A stretch of DNA of 32,108 bases from Deltaproteobacteria bacterium (GCA_021372815.1 JAJFTS010000025.1:1-32108), one strand, 5' to 3'; numbered from the stretch's first letter, positions 13,976 to 21,788 are shown. Translations and numbers: made by a program. Notes: generated from the letters alone by a model not told the origin.

Positions 13976-15253
13976 ATGAATGTCATTGCGAAAACTTATC
14001 AAAAAGGGGAAATCCCCGGTGTTATAGCCATCAATGCGTCCGTATGCAAGGGATGCGACGCCTGTAAACGGCACTGTCCGACCGGAGCGATTACAGGCAT
14101 GTTTGGCGCAACCCACAGTATTGATGTTGACCTTTGCCTCAGTTGCGGTCAGTGTCTCGTCAATTGCCCATTTGGAGCGCCCTATGAAACATCGGACGCC
14201 GTGGATACTGTCATTTCCAAGCTGAATGATGCAAACGTGACGGTTGTTGGAATTATCGCTCCCGCCGTCCGTGTTGCCATCGGCGAAGAATTCGGCATGC
14301 CTGCTGGTTCTCTGGTAACGGGAAAACTGTACGGCGCGATGAAAAAAGCCGGAATAGAAATTTTCGATAATAATTTCACAGCCGATTTAACCATTATGGA
14401 AGAAGGATCTGAATTTATTTCAAGAGCGCGTCACGCCGTTTTCGGTGAAAAAGGTGAAAACGGCGAACCCATCGGTCCCCTGCCCCAGTTCACGTCCTGC
14501 TGTCCGGCATGGGTTCGATTTGTGGAAACACAGTATCCGTCGCTGATTCCTCATTTATCGTCAGCGAAATCTCCTCAGCAAATGGCCGGAGCCGTCGCCA
14601 AGACGTATGGAGCGAAAGTCTGGGGAAAACCAGCTGAACAGATTTACACTATCGGCATCATGCCCTGCACAGCCAAAAAATTCGAAGCGTCGCGTCCCGA
14701 ATTCAAAAGCGCTTTCGAGTACCAGACACATATCAATAAAGCAAAGAGCGAAACATACGCGGATGTCGATGTCGTCTTGACTACCCGGGATCTCGCCCGT
14801 CTTTTTAAGAAGATGAAAATCGATCTGGCTAAAGAACAGGATTACACGCCTGAAATTCTTTTTGCGGAATACTCGGGTGCCGGAACCATTTTCGGCAATA
14901 CGGGCGGTGTGATGGAAGCCGCTGTCAGAACGGCGTATGCTGTCATCACGGGTAACGAACTTACGGACGTCGAGTTCAAACCGGTGCGCGGATTAAAAGG
15001 TGTCAAAAGCGCATCGGTGACACTCAAGGACAGCAAATATGACAAGGAGGTAACCATTAATCTAGCGGTGGTTCACGGTATTGCCAGAAATCTGAAACCG
15101 GTCATCGATCAGGTTCTCGCGGGAACTTCCCCCTATCACTTTATCGAAGTTATGAATTGCCCGGCGGGATGCATTAACGGCGGCGGACAGCCCATACAAA
15201 AAAACGGCTCTTCCTGGATCGAAGCCATTCGTCCATGGTTTGCCTGGAAATAA
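13976..15253 (+). CDS. hydA: Periplasmic-type [FeFe]-hydrogenase large subunit HydA
   Basis: This 425-residue catalytic subunit, like the Desulfovibrio HydA in length and layout, reversibly makes or oxidises H2. Two [4Fe-4S] clusters are bound by CKGCDACKRHCP (Cys24, 27, 30, 34) and CLSCGQCLVNCP (Cys54, 57, 60, 64). The three H-cluster motifs are complete: TSCCPAW (Cys175-176), MPCTAKKFEA (Cys231) and EVMNCPAGCINGGGQP (Cys395, Cys399). It is therefore probably active and not a sensory variant. There is no signal peptide; export is expected by riding with HydB, which carries a twin-arginine leader. GCGGAGGA precedes ATG 13976. A perfect NikR operator covers its promoter. Confidence 0.95.
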   Translation: MNVIAKTYQKGEIPGVIAINASVCKGCDACKRHCPTGAITGMFGATHSIDVDLCLSCGQCLVNCPFGAPYETSDAVDTVISKLNDANVTVVGIIAPAVRVAIGEEFGMPAGSLVTGKLYGAMKKAGIEIFDNNFTADLTIMEEGSEFISRARHAVFGEKGENGEPIGPLPQFTSCCPAWVRFVETQYPSLIPHLSSAKSPQQMAGAVAKTYGAKVWGKPAEQIYTIGIMPCTAKKFEASRPEFKSAFEYQTHINKAKSETYADVDVVLTTRDLARLFKKMKIDLAKEQDYTPEILFAEYSGAGTIFGNTGGVMEAAVRTAYAVITGNELTDVEFKPVRGLKGVKSASVTLKDSKYDKEVTINLAVVHGIARNLKPVIDQVLAGTSPYHFIEVMNCPAGCINGGGQPIQKNGSSWIEAIRPWFAWK

Positions 15254-15273
15254 CTATCTAAAGGAGAATGATT

Positions 15274-15594
15274 ATGTCTGAACAAGATTACAAATATATC
15301 GAAAACCCGCTTCATATAACCCGAAGAGAGTTCATTACCATTACAGGAATCATTACCGCTTTTCTGGCTCTCCCCTCAATATGGATCAGATCGGTGGCAA
15401 CGGCAAATAACGATTACATCAAAGCGCGTACCAAGAACCTTTATCAGGATGATGTTCAATCGAAAATTCGTGTCAGCCACGCGAACAAATCCGTAGCCCG
15501 GTATTACAAGGAATTCGGCGGTAAACCCTTAAGCCGTTTGTCCGAAGAATTATTGCATACAAAATACATCAACAGAACGAAAGCTCTTTCTTAA
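15274..15594 (+). CDS. hydB: [FeFe]-hydrogenase small subunit HydB with Tat signal
   Basis: This 106-residue protein has the twin-arginine motif TRREFITITG followed by a hydrophobic stretch. A small-subunit domain (Fe_hyd_SSU type) follows, recognisable by VSHANKSVARYYKEFGGKPLS and SEELLHTKY. In Desulfovibrio this subunit wraps the large subunit and supplies the export signal for the whole folded enzyme. ATG 15274 is chosen over ATG 15268 because AAGGAG (15261-15266) is then at a normal distance. It starts 20 bases after hydA, in the same operon. Confidence 0.9.
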   Translation: MSEQDYKYIENPLHITRREFITITGIITAFLALPSIWIRSVATANNDYIKARTKNLYQDDVQSKIRVSHANKSVARYYKEFGGKPLSRLSEELLHTKYINRTKALS

Positions 15595-15609
15595 TATGGA
15601 GGTTTACTC

Positions 15610-16263
15610 ATGCACAGCAAGAATATGATTTTAAAGCACCCTTTAAGCGTAAGAATTTTTCATTATCTGCTGGTTATCAGTTTTGTGCCGCTGGCGGTAA
15701 CCGGTTTGATACTTTATTTTAAACCTTTTTCGGAAAGCACAATGAATTTAACCATACGGGTTCATGTGATTGCCGGCATTTTATTGACATTTGACGCCTT
15801 ATCCTTTTTTATGATCGGCTATAAACGTGTCGTGCTGTTTCTCAGCAGAGTTTTCTCCATCTCTGGCAACGATTTCAAGTGGTTTGCCGTTCTCGGAGGA
15901 TATCCCCAAAAACTGCTTTTACACAAGAAAGTTCCCGTACCTCCGATGGGAAAATACAATTCGGGACAAAAACTTTTCGGCGTATGTGTCTTCATCGGAG
16001 GCGTTATCTTAATTTTTACGGGTCTGGCGCTCTGGGCATTTCCGCATAATCTGCCCCGCGGAACAGTTGCTCTGCTGGGACACCTGCACACCATCGCCGC
16101 CTGGGCGCTGACGCTGTTTTTGTGCGTTCATATTTTTCTCGGAATTTATATGTTCGACGATTTCAAAGCCATGTTCCTCCATGGTAAAATTCCCTATGAA
16201 GAAGCCAAAGAAATGGCCCCTCTTTGGGTGGAAAAAGAAATTATTCCTTTGCCAAAGAATTGA
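15610..16263 (+). CDS. Membrane b-type cytochrome subunit for HydAB (FdnI/HyaC-like)
   Basis: This 217-residue protein has four membrane helices and the haem-b ligand pattern of the formate dehydrogenase gamma / hydrogenase cytochrome b family: His18 (FHYLL), His52 (VHVIAG), His158/His160 (GHLHT) and His174 (VHIFLG). The MGKYNSGQKLF segment is typical of FdnI-type anchors. It should link periplasmic HydAB to the quinone pool. In a syntroph this could work as quinol-driven H2 release, with proton consumption outside, or as H2 uptake; direction cannot be read. GGAGG precedes ATG 15610, which is 15 bases after the hydB stop. Confidence 0.87.
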   Translation: MHSKNMILKHPLSVRIFHYLLVISFVPLAVTGLILYFKPFSESTMNLTIRVHVIAGILLTFDALSFFMIGYKRVVLFLSRVFSISGNDFKWFAVLGGYPQKLLLHKKVPVPPMGKYNSGQKLFGVCVFIGGVILIFTGLALWAFPHNLPRGTVALLGHLHTIAAWALTLFLCVHIFLGIYMFDDFKAMFLHGKIPYEEAKEMAPLWVEKEIIPLPKN

Positions 16264-16265
16264 TA

Positions 16266-16295
16266 TTGACAAAAATTTATAAATGTAGATATTAT
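16266..16295 (+). promoter_or_regulatory. Promoter directly after the cytochrome gene, upstream of the maturation genes
   Basis: TTGACA (16266-16271), 18 bases, TATTAT (16290-16295), starting three bases after the cytochrome b stop codon. No NikR half-sites are present. A transcript from here would begin near 16302 and meet the terminator at 16393-16427 before any start codon. Confidence 0.55.
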
Positions 16296-16300
16296 AGAAA

Positions 16301-16427
16301 CAGGTAAGTTGTTGCCTGAGAGAGAGGTTCATCTTCTGATCTCGAGGGAAGTTTGAAGTCTTTTATTAATATATAGTTATTTTATTAATGCCAAAGGTTT
16401 GATTCTTCCCGAATCAAACCTTTTTTT
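16301..16427 (+). ncRNA. Candidate leader or attenuator RNA of the hydrogenase maturation operon
   Basis: About 127 bases between a good promoter and a strong terminator. A 5' hairpin CAGGTAA-GTTG-TTGCCTG (16301-16318) has seven pairs. A looser GAGA...TCTC hairpin (about 16322-16343) follows, then an A/T linker and the terminator. The segment GTTTGA (16351-16356) could pair with TCAAAC (16414-16419) in the terminator's 3' arm and compete with it. It matches no riboswitch class I can recognise. It could equally be a stand-alone small RNA. Confidence 0.4.
16393..16427 (+). terminator. Intrinsic terminator 11 bases before the TM1266-like gene
   Basis: AAAGGTTTGATTC (16393-16405) and GAATCAAACCTTT (16411-16423) form a perfect 13-bp stem with a five-base loop, followed by a run of T to 16427. 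The next start codon is at 16439, leaving no room for another promoter, so expression of the maturation genes must involve read-through. Confidence 0.85.
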
Positions 16428-16438
16428 GTGAGGAAATT

Positions 16439-16687
16439 ATGGATAAACGCATCGGTACGGTCACCATTATTATTACCGACAGAACCAGCCAGGCGCAGAA
16501 GGTCAATCAGATTCTCTGTGACTTCGGAGAAATAATTATCGGACGTATGGGTTTGCCTTACACACCCGGCAATTTGCATATCATCGCGCTCATCGTTCAC
16601 GCCAGCAATGATGAAATCGGTGCGTTGACCGGAAAACTGGGCGCATTGCCCGGCGTCTCGGTCAAATCATCTCTGACAAAAATTTAA
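16439..16687 (+). CDS. TM1266-like iron-only hydrogenase system regulator (ACT-like)
   Basis: This 82-residue ACT-like protein belongs to the family called 'iron-only hydrogenase system regulator', whose members sit next to [FeFe]-hydrogenase maturation genes. Recognisable are the N-terminal KRIGTVTIIITDR, the central FGEIIIGRMGLPY and the final GVSVKSSLTKI. Biochemical role is not established in the family; ligand sensing is inferred from the fold. AGGA at 16431-16434 serves as ribosome site, immediately after the terminator stem. It is followed 23 bases later by hydG. Confidence 0.85.
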   Translation: MDKRIGTVTIIITDRTSQAQKVNQILCDFGEIIIGRMGLPYTPGNLHIIALIVHASNDEIGALTGKLGALPGVSVKSSLTKI

Positions 16688-16710
16688 GCAACATTTAAAG
16701 GTAAAACACT

Positions 16711-18105
16711 ATGAAAGATTTTATTGACGACAATCATATTGAAAGCATTCTTGCGCAAGCTAAAAATCCCGAACCCAAACACGTCCGTGAGATTATCGAC
16801 AAGGCCTATGAATTAAGGGGCCTGTCTCCGGAAGATGTCGCCGCTCTGCTGCAAACGGAAGATGACGACCTTATCGGAGAAATTTTACAGGCGGCTCATA
16901 AAATCAAGAAAGATATTTACGGCAACCGTCTGGTTCTTTTCGCCCCGCTCTACATTGCCAATCACTGCTCCAACAACTGCCTGTATTGCGGTTTCCGCCG
17001 CGACAACAAGGAGCTCAACCGGGTTGCTCTGACCATGGAACAAATCAAAAATGAAGTGAAGGTATTGGAACGCGAAGGCCACAAACGCCTGCTGATGCTC
17101 TGCGGCGAGCATCCCGCCCGTTCTTCTCTGGAATATTTTATGGAAGCCATTGAAACAGCCTATTCCGTAAAAACCGAAAAAGGAGGAGAAATCCGACGGA
17201 TCAATGTGGAAATCGCGCCGCTGGAAGTGAATGAATACAGACAGCTGAAAAATACAGGCATCGGCACGGTTGTCCTGTTCCAGGAAACCTATCATCACGA
17301 GACCTACAAAATAATGCATCCCAGCGGCCCCAAGAAGGATTACGCCTGGCGCCTGACCGCCATGCATCGCGCGCAGGAAGGAGGCGTCAACGACGTGGGA
17401 CTGGGCGCTCTTTTCGGATTGTATGATTACAAATTCGAGGTTCTGGGCCTTCTTTTGCACGCCCTGCAATTGGAAAAAGACTGCGGCGTCGGCCCGCATA
17501 CCATTTCCATTCCCCGTCTGGAACCGGCGTTCAATGCTCCGGCAGCCATCAAACCGCCCAACCCGGTCAGCGACCATGATTTTAAAAAGCTCGTCGCCAT
17601 TATCCGTATGGCGGTTCCCTACACGGGAATGATCCTCTCCACCAGGGAAACTCCGGAATTACGTGATGAAGTTTTTGCTCTTGGCATTTCTCAGATCAGC
17701 GCCGGTTCCAGAACCAATCCCGGCGGCTATCAGGAAAACAACAGCGACGCTTTCCGCGCCGCGCAATTCAATCTTGGCGATACACGCACGCTTGATGAAG
17801 TCGTTCTGGATATTACCGAGCGCGGCCATATTCCCAGCTTCTGCACGGCTTGCTACCGTCTGGGACGCACGGGCAAAGACTTTATGGACTTGGCCAAACC
17901 TGGTTTGATCCAGAAATTCTGCCAGACCAACGCTGTTTTTACTTTTAAAGAATATCTACTGGATTACGCCAGTCCCGCAACACGCGAGGCAGGAGAGAAA
18001 TTAATTCAAAAAATGCTGGACGAAACTTTCAAAGCAAAAAGAAAGAAAATGGTAACCGACCGGCTGCAAAAAATTGAGGACGGCACAAGAGATGTCTATA
18101 TCTGA
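16711..18105 (+). CDS. hydG: [FeFe]-hydrogenase H-cluster radical SAM maturase HydG
   Basis: This 464-residue tyrosine lyase makes the CO and CN- ligands of the H-cluster. The radical SAM cluster motif is CSNNCLYC (Cys86, Cys90, Cys93). The C-terminal second-cluster motif CTACYRLGRTGKDFM with a further Cys about 22 residues on (KFCQTN) distinguishes HydG from ThiH and is complete. Length is normal for the family. The gene overlaps hydE by 14 bases. HydF, the GTPase scaffold that receives the product, is not encoded in this window. Confidence 0.95.
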   Translation: MKDFIDDNHIESILAQAKNPEPKHVREIIDKAYELRGLSPEDVAALLQTEDDDLIGEILQAAHKIKKDIYGNRLVLFAPLYIANHCSNNCLYCGFRRDNKELNRVALTMEQIKNEVKVLEREGHKRLLMLCGEHPARSSLEYFMEAIETAYSVKTEKGGEIRRINVEIAPLEVNEYRQLKNTGIGTVVLFQETYHHETYKIMHPSGPKKDYAWRLTAMHRAQEGGVNDVGLGALFGLYDYKFEVLGLLLHALQLEKDCGVGPHTISIPRLEPAFNAPAAIKPPNPVSDHDFKKLVAIIRMAVPYTGMILSTRETPELRDEVFALGISQISAGSRTNPGGYQENNSDAFRAAQFNLGDTRTLDEVVLDITERGHIPSFCTACYRLGRTGKDFMDLAKPGLIQKFCQTNAVFTFKEYLLDYASPATREAGEKLIQKMLDETFKAKRKKMVTDRLQKIEDGTRDVYI

Positions 18106-19159
18106 TAAAATTGATAATTTGCTGATTAAAGCTGAAATCGGCAGAAATTTGACACGTACGGATATTATCGCGCTTCTCAAAGCGCCGGGTGATTATTCCA
18201 CGGATATTTTCGATGTTGCCGACAGAGTTCGCAGACAACAGATGGGTAATGAGATATTTCTGCGCGGCATCATTGAATTTTCCAATTATTGCGAACGCAA
18301 TTGCCTCTATTGTGGCCTGCGCAAAAGCAATTCCAGCTTGAGCCGTTACCGGATGACTGAAGATGAAATTATCGCAACAGCAAAACAAATTAAAAAAACA
18401 GGCGTTCCGACTGTCGTTTTGCAATCGGGTGAAGATTCATTCTTTTCCACCGACAGGATTTGCCGTCTGATTGAGCAAATTAAAAATGAAACGGGACTGG
18501 TCATCACATTATCCGTAGGCGAAAGAAGCGCTTCCGACTTTCAGTCTTTTCAGCAGGCGGGAGCGAACCGTTATCTGCTCAAGCATGAAACCGCGTCCCC
18601 GGAACTATACAAATATATACGTCCCGGTTGTCATCTGGACAAACGAATGCAATGTCTGCGTTCACTGAAGCATCTTGGCTTTGAAACGGGAACGGGTAAC
18701 ATGGTCGGTCTGCCGGGACAAACAATGGAAATTCTGGCCGACGATCTGATTTTCATGAAACAACTTGACGCCGATATGCTGGGCATCGGACCGTTCATCG
18801 CTCATCCCGATACACCTTTCGCCGGCATTGATAATGACGATATCGAACTGACGTTACGGGTTGTGGCCGTAGCCCGGTTGCTTACACGCAATACGAATAT
18901 TCCCGCCACTACGGCCCTGGCCACCCTTCACCCCCAGGGTCGGCTTCTTGCTCTTCAGGCCGGCGCCAATGTTGTCATGCCGGATTTCACGCCGGAAATT
19001 TACAAATCCCGCTATGATATCTATCCTGGAAAAACCGACACCAACCCTGCGGAAGAAACCATTGAAAAACTAAAATCCGATATTCAATCAATAGGCCGTA
19101 CAATAAACTTCTCCGTCGGTAATCGCCAAATCAGACCATATCAGGGAATAACGCACTGA
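18092..19159 (+). CDS. hydE: [FeFe]-hydrogenase H-cluster radical SAM maturase HydE
   Basis: This 355-residue radical SAM enzyme takes part in building the dithiomethylamine bridge of the H-cluster. The cluster motif is CERNCLYCG (Cys67, Cys71, Cys74). Other family blocks are SGEDSFF, LKHETASPELY, GNMVGLPGQT and IGPFIAHPDTPF. ATG 18092 lies inside the end of hydG with GAGGA upstream, so translation is probably coupled; TTG 18074 in frame is less likely. It is the last gene of the regulator-hydG-hydE group. Confidence 0.95.
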   Translation: MSISDKIDNLLIKAEIGRNLTRTDIIALLKAPGDYSTDIFDVADRVRRQQMGNEIFLRGIIEFSNYCERNCLYCGLRKSNSSLSRYRMTEDEIIATAKQIKKTGVPTVVLQSGEDSFFSTDRICRLIEQIKNETGLVITLSVGERSASDFQSFQQAGANRYLLKHETASPELYKYIRPGCHLDKRMQCLRSLKHLGFETGTGNMVGLPGQTMEILADDLIFMKQLDADMLGIGPFIAHPDTPFAGIDNDDIELTLRVVAVARLLTRNTNIPATTALATLHPQGRLLALQAGANVVMPDFTPEIYKSRYDIYPGKTDTNPAEETIEKLKSDIQSIGRTINFSVGNRQIRPYQGITH

Positions 19160-19176
19160 CCGGAAGATATCAGGCC

Positions 19177-19365
19177 TCAAAAACCATTTTTTTCACTACT
19201 TATTTTCCTGAGTTTCTTTTCCATTGCCGGAATGTCGACTTCTTTACCGTAAGTATCAAGAATAAGAAAACCCACAAGTCTAATTTTTCAAATGCGGAAT
19301 TTATTTTTCAGGACAAGATAATCCCCTTTAACCATGGAATTATATAAGTTAGTGAACTTATTCAT
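19177..19365 (-). pseudogene. Possible short minus-strand gene remnant with an in-frame stop
   Basis: The minus-strand frame starting MNKFTNLYNSMVKGDYLVL (ATG 19365) reaches TGA at 19290-19288 and then stays open for 37 more codons (LVGFLILDTYGKEVDIPAM...) to TGA at 19177. The composition looks protein-like on both sides of the stop. No family was recognised and no ribosome site is evident. It may be a chance frame. It occupies most of the 417-base gap between hydE and the OFA transporter, which otherwise holds only the promoter at 19411. Confidence 0.25.
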
Positions 19366-19410
19366 GACTTGTAGTTCTCTTAATACATCAAACAAAACAT
19401 GACTTTATGT

Positions 19411-19439
19411 TTGACAAAATTTCATATTGCAGTTATAAG
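19411..19439 (+). promoter_or_regulatory. Promoter of the OFA-family transporter
   Basis: TTGACA (19411-19416), 17 bases, TATAAG (19434-19439). The leader to the start codon at 19577 is about 130 bases and includes a short CTGCGGCAG-type palindrome near 19440. Confidence 0.5.
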
Positions 19440-19576
19440 CTGCGGCAGTCTGCCGGTCTGTCCTGTTTTCGAACATGCAGGGGAAATTTCCAGATGAAAA
19501 GTCAACAATTCAGATTGTAAGCAGATTAAATATCCGAAAATCATAATAAATTTTAATGAAGAGAGGGAAGGAATTT

Positions 19577-20869
19577 ATGGCAAATGAAAATTTAGAAAGT
19601 AAGAGATGGTTGATTGCCATCGCAGCTGTGATCATTCAGTTGTGTCTTGGTACTGTCTACGCATGGTCGGTGTTTAAAATGCCTTTAATGAAGATGCACG
19701 GCTGGGATGGAAAATCAGTCCAATACACCTTCATGATTCTTATGGGCATTCTTGGATTAGCTGCTGCTTTCGGCGGTACTTTGGTTGATAAAAAAGGACC
19801 GCGTTTCGTAGCTACAATTGGCGGTATTCTTTTTGGTATCGGTACTTTAGTTGCCGGTTATGCTGATCAGGTTGGAAGTATTGCTCTTCTTTATCTTGGA
19901 TTCGGTGTAATTTGCGCACTGGGCAATGGTTTTGGCTACGTTACACCCATCGCCACGTTGATTCGCTGGTTCCCGGATAAAAGAGGTCTGGTGACAGGTC
20001 TGGCGGTTATGGGGTTCGGCGCGGGTGCCTTTTTCATGGGCAAAATAGCTCCCATTATGATCAAATCATATCAGCAGATTGATCCCGCCGGCACAATGAT
20101 CGCATCCGGTGTTTCCACAACTTGGTATATCTGGGGTGTTATATTCCTGGTTCTTGTAACCGGTTCCGCTCAGTTTTTTAAAAATCCTCCCGCCGGTTGG
20201 TTGCCGAAAGGATTTACACCTGCCGCCACTTCTGTTTCCGCAGCCGATTCTTTCACTCTGGGTGAAGCCGTGAAAACTCCCCAGTGGTGGATGCTCTGGT
20301 CCATGCTGTGCCTGAACGTTTCTGCAGGTCTTGGCCTTATTTCCCAGCACTCTCCGCTGGCTCAGGATATTTACAAAAAAACCTTTGGCCTAACCGGTGA
20401 ATTAACTCCGGAACAGGTAGCCATTGTCGCCGCTGCCGGTGGTGCTGTTGTGGCTTATGCTGCTATATTCAATGGTCTGGGAAGACTTTTCTGGGCCAAA
20501 ATTTCCGATAATATCGGCCGCAAAATGGTTTTCTTGATCATGTTTGCGACACAGGCAATTTTGTATGTACTGGTTGCCAAAGGATTCATCGCAACCTATT
20601 GGCCTTTCATTTTTGTTTCCTGCTATCTGTTAGCCTGCTACGGCGGCGGCTTCGCTACTATGCCCGCTTTTGCCGCGGATTCCTTTGGTCCGGCCAATAT
20701 CGGTAAAGTATATGGCTTCATGCTGACCGCTTGGAGCGTCGCCGGTATCGTCGGTCCCTTTGTTTTTGAAGCATTCAAACCTCAGGCTTTATTTATCGCG
20801 GCAGGACTTCTGGTTGCCGGTTTCTGCATTACCTTGGTGTTCAAGGCGCCTAAAGGTAAAAAAGCTTAA
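19577..20869 (+). CDS. MFS transporter of the oxalate/formate antiporter (OFA) family
   Basis: This 430-residue protein has twelve membrane helices. OFA-family features include the N-terminal RWLIAIAAVIIQLCLGTVYAWSVF, the loop motif RWFPDKRGLVTGLAVMGFGAGAFF and NGLGRLFWAKISDNIGRK. Members exchange carboxylates such as oxalate/formate or carry pyruvate and similar monocarboxylates; the substrate cannot be read. In a fermentative or syntrophic cell formate or another small acid is plausible. ATG 19577 was chosen for GGAAGGA just upstream; ATG 19556 has none. It is a single-gene unit with its own promoter and a strong terminator. Codon use is somewhat richer in T-ending codons than its neighbours, as in highly expressed genes. 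Confidence 0.85.
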   Translation: MANENLESKRWLIAIAAVIIQLCLGTVYAWSVFKMPLMKMHGWDGKSVQYTFMILMGILGLAAAFGGTLVDKKGPRFVATIGGILFGIGTLVAGYADQVGSIALLYLGFGVICALGNGFGYVTPIATLIRWFPDKRGLVTGLAVMGFGAGAFFMGKIAPIMIKSYQQIDPAGTMIASGVSTTWYIWGVIFLVLVTGSAQFFKNPPAGWLPKGFTPAATSVSAADSFTLGEAVKTPQWWMLWSMLCLNVSAGLGLISQHSPLAQDIYKKTFGLTGELTPEQVAIVAAAGGAVVAYAAIFNGLGRLFWAKISDNIGRKMVFLIMFATQAILYVLVAKGFIATYWPFIFVSCYLLACYGGGFATMPAFAADSFGPANIGKVYGFMLTAWSVAGIVGPFVFEAFKPQALFIAAGLLVAGFCITLVFKAPKGKKA

Positions 20870-20891
20870 ATACTTTTTCTTATCTGAAAAC

Positions 20892-20928
20892 AAAAGCCCC
20901 TTCAGTCAAAGAACTGAAGGGGCTTTTT
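20892..20928 (+). terminator. Intrinsic terminator of the OFA transporter gene
   Basis: AAAAGCCCCTTCAGT and ACTGAAGGGGCTTTT form a 15-bp perfect stem with loop CAAAGA and a T-run. The flanking A-run makes it bidirectional in principle. Confidence 0.92.
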
Positions 20929-21164
20929 AATGACCATCTTTTTTACATTCGCCATTACAGGTTTTTCGTTTATTGACGAAACAACCCAATATAGTAACCT
21001 TGTTTTGGAGCATTCAAACCGCAAGAACTTATGATCGCCTGTCTCTCAACATCCGGTCTCTGTACGGCACTGGCTTACTATCACCCACCAAGCAAAATTA
21101 TTATTTACTTAATAAATACAATTATTTAAATCCAATAAAACAAAAATTGTCACTAATAATTTAC

Positions 21165-21192
21165 TTGACTTTAAAATAAATAATTCAATACT
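21165..21192 (+). promoter_or_regulatory. Putative promoter of the acetate transporter
   Basis: TTGACT (21165-21170), 16 bases, AATACT (21187-21192), about 30 bases before the start codon. The rest of 20929-21224 is AT-rich; the only open frame there (TTG start at 20973) has no ribosome site and no recognisable family. Confidence 0.4.
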
Positions 21193-21224
21193 GAATATTA
21201 AAAATTTTAAAAGGAGGTTTTCTT

Positions 21225-21788
21225 ATGTCTGACAATCTTGCTAACCCTGCACCGCTTGGGTTGATGGGTTTTGGAATGACTACCGTTCTTTTAAACATTC
21301 ATAATGCCGGCTTATTCGAAATAAGCGCAGTTATTATGGCAATGGGTATTTTCTATGGAGGAATTGCCCAGATCATCGCAGGATGTATGGAATTTAAAAA
21401 AGGTAATACCTTCGGAACAACAGCCTTTACATCCTATGGGCTCTTCTGGTTAACACTCGTATTTCTTATTTATTTTAACGGAAAATTCGGCATGCCGGCA
21501 AACAATGTTGGATTCGTCGCCTGCTATCTTTTTCTGTGGGGGGTGTTTACATTTTTCATGTGGATAGGCACATGGAAGGCCAACCGTGGACTTCAGGTGG
21601 TCTTTTTGACGCTGACCATCTTGTTCTGGATGCTGGCTACGCGTGATGCATTCGGTTGGACCGGGATGTGGGCTGTCTTAACCGGATGGGAAGGAATCTT
21701 CTGCGGCGCTTCGGCTATTTACTGCGCAATGGCTCAAGTCCTTAATGAAAGCTATGGAAAAGTAATTTTACCGCTGGGGCAGAAATAG
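21225..21788 (+). CDS. satP: Acetate/succinate uptake transporter, SatP (GPR1/FUN34/YaaH) family
   Basis: This 187-residue protein has six membrane helices. The family signature NPAPLGLMGFGMTT is near the N-terminus (residues 7-20), and ASAIYCAMAQVLNE lies in the last part. Members carry acetate or succinate with protons. In an acetate-producing anaerobe it could also serve efflux. AAGGAGG lies just upstream of ATG 21225. It is flanked by its own promoter and a terminator, adjacent to the OFA carboxylate transporter, so the two probably handle metabolic end products separately. Confidence 0.88.
   Translation: MSDNLANPAPLGLMGFGMTTVLLNIHNAGLFEISAVIMAMGIFYGGIAQIIAGCMEFKKGNTFGTTAFTSYGLFWLTLVFLIYFNGKFGMPANNVGFVACYLFLWGVFTFFMWIGTWKANRGLQVVFLTLTILFWMLATRDAFGWTGMWAVLTGWEGIFCGASAIYCAMAQVLNESYGKVILPLGQK

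Noticed and set aside
16301-16360. Leader resembling a known riboswitch (TPP-like CTGAGA, glycine-like CAGGTAA)
   Set aside because: Only six- to seven-base matches; the remaining conserved blocks of either class are missing or in the wrong order, so no known class is claimed.
16885-17577. 230-codon minus-strand open frame
   Set aside because: Antisense to hydG, no ribosome site and no family; a shadow of hydG codon use.
20973-21179. 68-codon plus-strand frame between the OFA and acetate transporter genes
   Set aside because: TTG start, no ribosome site, low-complexity Asn/Tyr/Leu tail and overlap with the presumed satP promoter.
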